DNA of 64,000 nt, taken from NCBI RefSeq assembly GCF_000961885.1, contig NZ_JZKH01000032.1:1-64000 (forward strand), given 5' to 3'. The translations under genes were made by a program, and so were the position numbers. The stretch's first letter is position 1. Every line of letters begins with the position of its first letter. This DNA is from Streptomyces rubellomurinus. GTDB taxonomy: Bacteria; Actinomycetota; Actinomycetes; Streptomycetales; Streptomycetaceae. Shown here piece by piece: positions 57,075 through 64,000 of this stretch. Below the pieces are notes generated by a model that had not been told where the DNA came from, did not search any database, and saw only the letters and a program-made list of their open reading frames with translations.

Positions 57075-57710
57075 ATGCGAATCCCGAAAGCGGCCCACAC
57101 CGCGCAGCCGTGGCGGATCCACGAGTTCACCCGCGACTTCCGGATCGACGACGTGTGGTCCTTCCGCACGCCCGACGCCGGGCCCGAGGACTTCCCGGTG
57201 ATGGTCGCGGCGCTGAAGAAGGCCTACGACACCCGCCCGGCCCCGGCCGCGGTCAACTTCCTCTTCGCGGTGCGCTGGAAGCTCGGCGAGATCTTCAACT
57301 GGGACACCCCGGGAGAGGGCTTCGGCGGACGGGTGCCCTCGCTGACCAGCCGCCTCCCGGAGGAGCTCGCCCGGACCAAGAGCGACATGATCCCCGCCAC
57401 GGACCCGTTCAGCGAGGTGTACCAGACCGACACCGAGGCGGCCCGCGAGCTGGGCAACTTCACCGTCCACACGATCATGCACCTGGGCTGGGTGCAGACG
57501 AAGGACGGCCAGTACGAGCTGCGCATGGCGGCGCTGGTCAAGCCCAACGGGCTGTTCGGGAAGGCCTACATGGCCTTCATCCTCCCGTTCCGGTACCTCG
57601 TCATCTACCCGGCGCTGACCCGCTCGTGGGAGAAGGCCTGGATGGACTTCGGCCGCCCGAACCGCAAGGCCCTGCAGGACGAGCGGGGAGAGTCCGCCGA
57701 CCGGGACTGA
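57075..57710 (+). CDS. DUF2867-family protein
   Basis: 211 residues of the DUF2867 domain, usually found alone or fused to NAD-binding epimerase-like proteins and related to the polyketide cyclase/START-like fold. Typical stretches are HEFTRDFRIDDVWSFRTPDAGPEDFPVMVAAL and TVHTIMHLGWVQTKDGQYELRMAALVKPNG. Probably controlled by the divergent TetR. GGAAAGG precedes the ATG at 57075. Function unknown. Confidence 0.8.
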   Translation: MRIPKAAHTAQPWRIHEFTRDFRIDDVWSFRTPDAGPEDFPVMVAALKKAYDTRPAPAAVNFLFAVRWKLGEIFNWDTPGEGFGGRVPSLTSRLPEELARTKSDMIPATDPFSEVYQTDTEAARELGNFTVHTIMHLGWVQTKDGQYELRMAALVKPNGLFGKAYMAFILPFRYLVIYPALTRSWEKAWMDFGRPNRKALQDERGESADRD

Positions 57711-57736
57711 CCCGGACCGGGGCCTCCCGGGCCCGT

Positions 57737-57776
57737 CGCCGGCCGCCGCCACCGCCCTCGGTGTCGGCGGCCGGCG
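57737..57776 (+). terminator. Terminator of the DUF2867 gene
   Basis: 18-bp stem with one mismatch and a CCCT loop, followed by the T-rich CGTTTCGTTTCCC. The rest of 57777-58332 has no supportable gene; it is A/T-richer and should hold the polyketide cluster promoter, with a small hairpin at 58161-58188. Confidence 0.85.
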
Positions 57777-58332
57777 CGTTTCGTTTCCCGGTACCGCACG
57801 ATCATCCGGCGCCGGCGGTTCGACGCGCGGGCGATGTCGACAGGTTTCTGCCACGGTGAAGTGCCCCGCGGCCGCCGCACGAAGATCCTCACGCGAACTC
57901 CGCACGCGGCGTCGCCCTCCCGCCACGCACCGGACACCGCACGGCCGAACGCGCTCAGCCTTCCGGCCATGAACGCCTTCGCGAATTCGGCCCTACCAAA
58001 TGAAGCGGCCGCATATTCGCCCCCGACTGTCAGGTTCGGGACGCGCGAGTGTCCGAAGTTGGCAGGTTCTGGCCATAGTCAGTCACACATCTATCGAAAT
58101 CTGCTAGATCTTGTGTCTGCCGTCTCGACCAGCGAAGACCGGCATTCGGGGATGGGGGAAGTGCCTCGGCCATCGGCCCATTAGGCACCGGATCTTGTAC
58201 ATCAGCACCGGGGGCGCGGTCAATGACGACTACTTCGCCCTCATAGCGGCGCGTTCCCGAAATGAACCCCACGCAGGGCCGAACGCCGTTGAGTTCATCG
58301 AAACCGAGTTTCATTGAGGTGCGAGGGAAAGC

Positions 58333-61300
58333 ATGACGACGGAGACTGACGAGCAGCAGGAGAAGCTTCTCCGGTACCTCAAGAAGTCCGTAATCGAACT
58401 CAACGAGACGCGGGCCCTCCTACGGGAAACGGAAGAGCGCGCGACCGAGCCGCTCGCGGTGGTCGGCATGAGCTGCCGCTACGCCGGCGCGGATTCCCCG
58501 GACGAACTCTGGGACGTGGTCGCCGAGGGCCGGGACGCGATATCCGGATTCCCGCTCGACCGCGGCTGGAACCTCGAGCGGCTCTACGACCCGGACCCGG
58601 ACCGGCTCGGCGCCAGCTACACCCGCGCGGGCGGCTTCGTCCCCAGCGCCACGGCCTTCGACGCCGACTTCTTCGGGATCAGCCCGCGCGAGGCGCTGTC
58701 CATGGACCCGCAGCAGCGGCTGCTGCTGGAGCTGTCCTGGGAGGCGTTCGAGGACGCCGGCATCGACCCGGCCTCGCTGCGCGGCAGCGACACCGGCGTC
58801 TACACCGGCGTCGGCCCGTCCGACTACGCGGCCGTACCGGCCGGCGCGGCGCCGCAGATCGAGGGCCTGCGGCTGACCGGCGGCACGACCAGCGTGGTGT
58901 CGGGCCGGGTCGCCTACACCTTCGGCCTGGAGGGGCCGGCGCTGTCCGTGGACACCGCGTGCTCCTCCTCGCTGGTGGCCCTGCACCTGGCCGCGCAGGG
59001 CCTGCGCACCGGGGAGTGCTCGCTGGCCCTGGTCGGCGGCGTGACGGTGCTGGCCGGGCCGACCCTGTTCGTGGACTTCAGCCGGCAGCGCGGCCTGGCG
59101 CCGGACGGCCGGTGCAAGCCCTACGCGGCCGCCGCCGACGGCACCGGCTTCTCCGACGGCGCCGGCGTGGTCGTGCTGGAGCGGCTGTCGGACGCGCGGC
59201 GCAACGGCCACCGGGTGCTGGCCGTACTGCGCGGCAGCGCCGTCAACCAGGACGGCGCCAGCAACGGCCTGACCGCCCCCAACGGCCCCTCGCAGGAACG
59301 CGTGATCCGCCAGGCGCTGGCCAACGCCGGGGTGTCGGCGGCGGACGTCGACGCGGTCGAGGGCCACGGCACGGGCACCCAGCTGGGCGACCCGATCGAG
59401 GCCCAGGCCCTGCTGGCCACCTACGGCCAGGAGCGCGAGCACGGCCCGCTGTGGCTGGGCTCGATCAAGTCGAACATCGGGCACGCCTCCGCCGGCGCCG
59501 GCATGGCCGGCGTGATCAAGATGGTGCAGGCGCTGCGCCACGAGGCGCTGCCCGCCACCCTGCACGTGGACAAGCCCTCGCCGCACGTGGACTGGGAGTC
59601 CGGCGGCGTCGAGCTGCTGACCGAGATGCGGGCGTGGAAGGCCGGCGAGCGGCCGCGCCGGGCCGGGGTGTCCGCGTTCGGCGTCGGCGGCACCAACGCC
59701 CACGTGATCCTGGAGGAGGCGCCGGCCGAGGAGCCCGCCGACTCCGCCGAGGCCGTCGAGCCGACCCCGGTCACCGAGCTGCCGACGGTGCCGGTCCTGG
59801 TGTCCGGTCGCGGCGCGGCGGCCCTGCGGGCCCAGGCCGAGCGGCTGCGGGCCGGCATCCTGGCCCGCCCCGAACTCACCGTCGCCGAGGTCGGGTTCTC
59901 CTCCGCGACGACCCGGGCGCACCTCGACCAGCGGGCCGTCGTCCTGGCGTCCGACCGCGAGACGCTGCTGTCCCGGCTGGCCGAGCTGGCCACCGGCGAG
60001 TCGTCGACCGCCGCGGCCGAGGGCCGGGTGCTCACCGCCGGCGCCCTGCCGGTGTTCGTGTTCCCGGGGCAGGGCGCGCAGTGGGAGGGGATGGCGGTCG
60101 AACTGCTGGACTCCTCCCCGGTGTTCGCCCGCGAGATCGCGGCGTGCGGGGACGCCCTGGCCGAGTTCGTCGACTGGCGGCTGGAGGACGTGCTGCGCGG
60201 CGCCGAGGCCGCGCCCACGTTCGACCGGGTCGACGTGGTGCAGCCCGCCCTGTGGGCCGTGATGGTGTCGCTCGCGGCGCTGTGGCGCTCCTACGGCGTC
60301 GAGCCGATGGCCGTGGTCGGCCACTCGCAGGGCGAGATCGCCGCAGCCGTGGTGGCCGGCGGGCTGTCGCTGGCCGACGGCGCCCGGGTGGCCGCGCTGC
60401 GGTCGCGGGCCATCGCCGAGCGGCTCGCCGGGCGCGGCGGCATGGTGTCCGTCCAGGCGACGGTCGGGCGGGTCGAGGAGCTGATCGCCCCGTCCGAGGG
60501 CCGGGCGTCGATCGCCGCGGTGAACGGCCCGTCCGCCGTGGTGGTCTCCGGAGAGCCGGGCGCCCTGGACGACCTGATCGCGGCCTGCGAGCGCGAGCAG
60601 GTGTGGGCCCGGCGGATCGCCGTGGACTACGCCTCGCACTCGGCGCAGGTGGAGAGCATCGAGGACGAACTGGCGAAGGTGCTGGGCCCGGTGGCCCCGG
60701 TGCCGGGCTCGGTCCCGTTCTACTCCACGGCGGTGGGCGACTTCGTCGACACCACCGTGCTCGACGGCGGGTACTGGTACCGGAACCTGCGCGGGCGGGT
60801 CGGCTTCGAACCGGCCATCCGGGCGCTGATCGACAACGGCGCCGGCTGCTTCCTGGAGATGTCGCCGCACCCGGTGCTGGCCATCGCGGTGGAGAACACC
60901 GTCGCCGACCACGGCGCCGACGCCCGGGTGGGCGTCGTCGGGTCGCTGCGGCGGGACGAGGGCGGTTTCGAGCGGTTCGCCTCCTCGCTGGCCGAGGCCC
61001 ACGTCGCCGGTGTGTCCGTCGACTGGTCGGCGGTCTTCGCGGGCACCGGCGCGCGCGCCGTGCCGCTGCCGACCTACGCCTTCCAGCACCACCGGTACTG
61101 GCTGACCACGGGCACCGGCGGCGCGGACGCCGCGGCCCTCGGGATGCGCCCGGTGGACCACCCCGTCCTCGGCGCGGCCGCGCGGGTCGGGGACCGGGAC
61201 GAGTGGGTCTACACCGGCCGGATCTCCCCCGACGCGCAGCCGTGGATCCGCGACCACGTGGTCTTCGGCATCTCCATCGCCCCCGGCACCGCCCTGGTGG

Positions 61301-63837
61301 AACTGGCGCTGGCGGCGGGTACCGGGGTCGGCTTCGGCACCCTGGACGAGGCCGTGCTGGAGGCGCCGCTCGTCCTCGACGACGAGGCGGGCTGCCGGAT
61401 CCAGGTGACCGTCGGCGCCCCGGAGGAGGACGGGCGCCGCGAGGTCGCGGTGTACTCGACCCCGGACGCCGGACCGGACGACGAGGCCCCCGAGCCGGTC
61501 TGCCACGTGCGCGGCTGGCTGAGCGACGAGCCCGCCGCGCCCGCGCCGCGCCCGGCGCAGTGGCCGCCGGCGGGTGCCGAGCCGATCGCGGTGGACACCC
61601 TCTACGACCGGATGGCGCTCGCCGGGCTCGACTACGGCCCGCTGTTCAAGGGCATCCGGGCCGCCTGGCGGGTCGGGACCGAGATCTGCACCGAGGTGGC
61701 GCTGCCCGACGACGCCGACGACGCGGGCTTCGTGCTGCACCCGGCCCTGCTCGACGCCGCGCTGCAGGGCGCGCTGGTCGACAAGGACCCGAACGCCGCG
61801 GTGGAGATGCCGTTCACCTGGACCGGGGTGCGCTCCGGCCGCCGGGTGCGCTCGGCCCGGGTGCGGATCACCACGTCCGCCGAGACCGGCCTGCACGTCG
61901 AGCTGTCCGACGAGGCCGGCGAGCCGGTGCTGAGCATCGGCGGCCTGGTGTACCGGACGGTCGACGCGGCGCAGCTCGAAGCGGTGCGCGGCGGCGGGCC
62001 CGACTCGCTGTACGGCGTCGAGTGGGTGCCCGTCCCGCTGGGGCAGGCCGAACCGGCGGGCCTGGTCCGCGTGGGCTGGGACGGCGCGGACGGCTTCGCC
62101 GACCTGGCCGCGGTGGAGCGGGCGGTCGCCGAGGGCACGGGAGCCCCGGACGCCGTCCTGGTCCGGATCGCGCCGGCGAGCGCCGACGCTCCGCCCGCGG
62201 CGGCCCGCGAGAGCGCCGAGCGGATGCTCGCCACGCTGCAGCGCTGGCTGGCCAGTGCCGAGCTGGACGGGACCCGGCTGGTCGCGGTCACCCGCGGCGC
62301 GGTGGCGCTCGACGGCGAGACGCCGGACATCGCCCAGGCCTCGGCCTGGGGTCTCGCGCGCAGCGTCCAGACCGAGCACCCGGGCCGGATCGTGCTCGTC
62401 GACCTCGACGACGACCGGGCCGACGTGCCGTGGGACGCCCTGCTGGCCGCCGACGAGCCGCAGTTGGCCGTCCGGGCCGGCCAGGTGTCGGCGCCGCGAC
62501 TGGCCCGCGTGCCCGCGGTCGCCGAGGACCCGCTGCGCGGGCTCGACCCGGACGGCACCGTGCTGGTCACCGGCGGCACCGGCGGCCTGGGCGTGGTGTT
62601 CGCCCGTCACCTGGCGGCCGTGCACCGCGTCCGCAACCTGGTGCTGGTCAGCCGGCGCGGCCCCGCCGCGGACGGCGCCGCCGAGCTGGCGGCCGAACTG
62701 ACCGAGCTCGGCGCGCGGGTGCGGATCGAGGCCTGCGACATCGGCGACCGGGACCAGGTCACCGCGCTGCTGGACTCGCTGGAGGCCCCGCTCACCGCGG
62801 TCGTGCACTCCGCCGGTGTGCTCGCGGACGGCGTGATCGAGTCGGTGACCCCGGAGCAGCTCGCCGAGGTCATGCGGCCGAAGGTCGACGCGGCCTGGCT
62901 GCTGCACGAACTGACCGCGGACGCGAAGCTGTCGGCGTTCGTGCTGTTCTCCTCGGGCGCCTCGCTGTTCGGCAACCCGGGGCAGGCCTGCTACGCCGCC
63001 GCGAACGGCGGTCTCGACGCGATGGCCCAGCGGCTGCGGGCGGACGGCGTGCCGGCCACCTCGCTGGCCTGGGGTCTGTGGGGCGACGGCGCCGGCATGG
63101 CCGGCCGCCTCGACAGCACCAACGTGGCCCGCATCGAGGACGCCGGCGTGGCCCTGCTGCCGGTCGACCGCGGCCTGGCGCTGTTCGACTACTCGCTGCG
63201 GCTCGACGCCGGGCTGCTGGCCCCCGTCCAGCTGGACATGGCCGCGCTGCGGGCCCAGGCCCGGACCGGCTCGCTGCCCGCGCTGCTGCGCGGACTCGTC
63301 CGGGTGCCGGCCAAGACCGCCGAGGCGGCGGGCGGTTCGCTCGCGCAGCGGCTGGCCGGGGTGGCCGAGGAGGACCGCGAGCAGCTGGTCCTGGAGCTGG
63401 TGCAGGGGCAGGTCTCGGCCGTGCTCGGCCACGAGTCGGCGGCCGCGATCGAGCCCGAGCGGGCGTTCAAGGACATGGGCTTCGACTCGCTGGCCAGCGT
63501 CGGCCTGCGGAACCGGCTCAACAAGATCACCGGCCTGCGGCTGCCCGCCACCCTGGTCTTCGACCACCCGAACGCGGCGGCGGTCACCCGGTACCTGCTG
63601 GAGTCCGTCGAGCCCGAGGCCGCGACCGGCGGCCGGGCCGACGACGACACCGCCGAGATCCGCGCGGTGCTCGCCTCGATCCCGGTCGAGCGGCTGCGCC
63701 AGGCCGGGCTGCTGGACACCTTGTTCGATCTGGCGCGCGGCGACGTGCCCGAGGAGGAGACCGAGGACGGTGACGCCGAGTCGGTCGACGACCTCGACGC
63801 GGAAGCACTGATCCGGATGGCCCGAGGGGACCGGTAG
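58333..63837 (+). CDS. Modular type I polyketide synthase, one extension module (KS-AT-DH-KR-ACP)
   Basis: 1834 residues. N-terminal docking coil (~1-33), KS with C210, H345 and H384, AT with S665 in GHSQGE and YASH at 766-769, both typical of methylmalonyl-CoA selection. DH with H975 ([10 protein letters not shown]) and D1141, KR with the NADPH loop from ~1413, S1541 and Y1554 ([20 protein letters not shown]), then ACP with S1719 (GFDSL). A C-terminal helical docking tail follows. All active sites are intact, so the module should add a methyl-branched unit and reduce it to an alkene. The KR stereo motif reads LAD rather than LDD. There is no loading domain, so the chain starts elsewhere. A ribosome site (GAGGGAAAG) precedes the ATG; the stop is six bases before the next PKS gene. 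Confidence 0.97.
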   Translation: MTTETDEQQEKLLRYLKKSVIELNETRALLRETEERATEPLAVVGMSCRYAGADSPDELWDVVAEGRDAISGFPLDRGWNLERLYDPDPDRLGASYTRAGGFVPSATAFDADFFGISPREALSMDPQQRLLLELSWEAFEDAGIDPASLRGSDTGVYTGVGPSDYAAVPAGAAPQIEGLRLTGGTTSVVSGRVAYTFGLEGPALSVDTACSSSLVALHLAAQGLRTGECSLALVGGVTVLAGPTLFVDFSRQRGLAPDGRCKPYAAAADGTGFSDGAGVVVLERLSDARRNGHRVLAVLRGSAVNQDGASNGLTAPNGPSQERVIRQALANAGVSAADVDAVEGHGTGTQLGDPIEAQALLATYGQEREHGPLWLGSIKSNIGHASAGAGMAGVIKMVQALRHEALPATLHVDKPSPHVDWESGGVELLTEMRAWKAGERPRRAGVSAFGVGGTNAHVILEEAPAEEPADSAEAVEPTPVTELPTVPVLVSGRGAAALRAQAERLRAGILARPELTVAEVGFSSATTRAHLDQRAVVLASDRETLLSRLAELATGESSTAAAEGRVLTAGALPVFVFPGQGAQWEGMAVELLDSSPVFAREIAACGDALAEFVDWRLEDVLRGAEAAPTFDRVDVVQPALWAVMVSLAALWRSYGVEPMAVVGHSQGEIAAAVVAGGLSLADGARVAALRSRAIAERLAGRGGMVSVQATVGRVEELIAPSEGRASIAAVNGPSAVVVSGEPGALDDLIAACEREQVWARRIAVDYASHSAQVESIEDELAKVLGPVAPVPGSVPFYSTAVGDFVDTTVLDGGYWYRNLRGRVGFEPAIRALIDNGAGCFLEMSPHPVLAIAVENTVADHGADARVGVVGSLRRDEGGFERFASSLAEAHVAGVSVDWSAVFAGTGARAVPLPTYAFQHHRYWLTTGTGGADAAALGMRPVDHPVLGAAARVGDRDEWVYTGRISPDAQPWIRDHVVFGISIAPGTALVELALAAGTGVGFGTLDEAVLEAPLVLDDEAGCRIQVTVGAPEEDGRREVAVYSTPDAGPDDEAPEPVCHVRGWLSDEPAAPAPRPAQWPPAGAEPIAVDTLYDRMALAGLDYGPLFKGIRAAWRVGTEICTEVALPDDADDAGFVLHPALLDAALQGALVDKDPNAAVEMPFTWTGVRSGRRVRSARVRITTSAETGLHVELSDEAGEPVLSIGGLVYRTVDAAQLEAVRGGGPDSLYGVEWVPVPLGQAEPAGLVRVGWDGADGFADLAAVERAVAEGTGAPDAVLVRIAPASADAPPAAARESAERMLATLQRWLASAELDGTRLVAVTRGAVALDGETPDIAQASAWGLARSVQTEHPGRIVLVDLDDDRADVPWDALLAADEPQLAVRAGQVSAPRLARVPAVAEDPLRGLDPDGTVLVTGGTGGLGVVFARHLAAVHRVRNLVLVSRRGPAADGAAELAAELTELGARVRIEACDIGDRDQVTALLDSLEAPLTAVVHSAGVLADGVIESVTPEQLAEVMRPKVDAAWLLHELTADAKLSAFVLFSSGASLFGNPGQACYAAANGGLDAMAQRLRADGVPATSLAWGLWGDGAGMAGRLDSTNVARIEDAGVALLPVDRGLALFDYSLRLDAGLLAPVQLDMAALRAQARTGSLPALLRGLVRVPAKTAEAAGGSLAQRLAGVAEEDREQLVLELVQGQVSAVLGHESAAAIEPERAFKDMGFDSLASVGLRNRLNKITGLRLPATLVFDHPNAAAVTRYLLESVEPEAATGGRADDDTAEIRAVLASIPVERLRQAGLLDTLFDLARGDVPEEETEDGDAESVDDLDAEALIRMARGDR

Positions 63838-63843
63838 GACACC

Positions 63844-64000
63844 ATGACTGCGAAGACGAACGAGCTGGTCGACGCCCTGCGGATGTCGATCAAGGACAAC
63901 GAGCAACTCCGCAAGGAGAACCGGCAGCTGCGCACCCGCGCGTCCGAGCCGCTGGCGATCGTCGGGATGAGCTGCCGCTTCGGCGGCGGCGCGACCACCC
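63844..64000 (+). CDS. Next modular PKS, 5' end only
   Basis: The first 52 residues: an N-terminal docking coil (TNELVDALRMSIKDNEQLRKENRQLRTRASEPLAIVG) and the start of a KS domain (MSCRFGGGA). It continues past the window. The coil should dock with the C-terminal tail of the preceding PKS or with another protein of the assembly line. GGTAGGAC precedes the ATG at 63844. Confidence 0.93.
   Translation, partial: MTAKTNELVDALRMSIKDNEQLRKENRQLRTRASEPLAIVGMSCRFGGGATT

Noticed and set aside
58111-58317. A 68-codon frame just before the PKS, ending in NAVEFIETEFH
   Set aside because: Same frame as the PKS and suggestive, but no ribosome site at an accepted start and no family match; treated as leader sequence.
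58420-63906. A near-continuous 1828-codon open frame opposite the PKS gene
   Set aside because: It mirrors the PKS codon pattern and has repetitive composition without domains; high-GC coding DNA routinely creates such antisense frames.

Overview
The window is a high-GC actinobacterial chromosome segment from a Streptomyces or Kitasatospora-type organism. Third codon positions are almost all G or C, GTG starts are common, and the gene set is typical of the family: WhiB, SpoIIE-type phosphatase, a SARP regulator with a TTA codon, a chitinase with a DasR-like site, class II fructose bisphosphatase, polyphosphate glucokinase. From memory, the order ychF, DUF6542, ppgK, ispH, permease, xseA, xseB, glpX, WhiB, fumarase, then oxyR-ahpC-ahpD, AI-2E exporter, transglycosylase, phoH, uppS, chitinase, aminotransferase, pckA and hemolysin III follows one stretch of the S. 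coelicolor core chromosome. I could not check this against a genome.

Layout. 0.3-8.6 kb: Nudix hydrolase, a DUF4190 membrane protein, a methyltransferase, a split RibD-like reductase/deaminase pair with a downstream HAD phosphatase, a complete YefM-YoeB toxin-antitoxin pair, ychF, a frameshifted VOC gene and a DUF6542 protein. 8.6-20.2 kb: metabolism and DNA repair (ppgK, ispH, APC permease, xseA/xseB split by a GNAT gene, nitroreductase-like gene, glpX, WhiB, DUF1707, class I fumarase). 20.2-29.1 kb: a regulatory island with VapBC, a GntR repressor and its palindromes, a small conserved-looking protein, a large AfsR-like SARP-NB-ARC-TPR regulator divergent from a small acidic protein, a methyltransferase and a GAF-SpoIIE-HATPase phosphatase. 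29.1-34.4 kb: MMPL exporter with divergent TetR, then oxyR divergent from ahpC-ahpD. 34.4-47.9 kb: AI-2E exporter, secreted transglycosylase, PIN-PhoH protein, uppS, GH18 chitinase, prepilin peptidase, aminotransferase, pckA, hemolysin III.

48.1-64 kb looks accessory. It holds a DHA2-type drug exporter with its TetR, a secreted papain-like protease with a C-terminally anchored partner, a regulator-like protein whose best start appears to be AUC, a GNAT enzyme, a DUF255/thioredoxin-fold protein, and a TetR divergent from a DUF2867 protein. At 58.3 kb the left end of a modular type I polyketide synthase cluster begins. The first protein is one complete KS-AT-DH-KR-ACP extension module with docking ends, predicted to use methylmalonyl-CoA. 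A second PKS protein starts at 63,844 and runs off the window.

Many convergent gene ends carry long perfect GC hairpins, listed as terminators. I saw no tRNA, rRNA, CRISPR array or insertion sequence.
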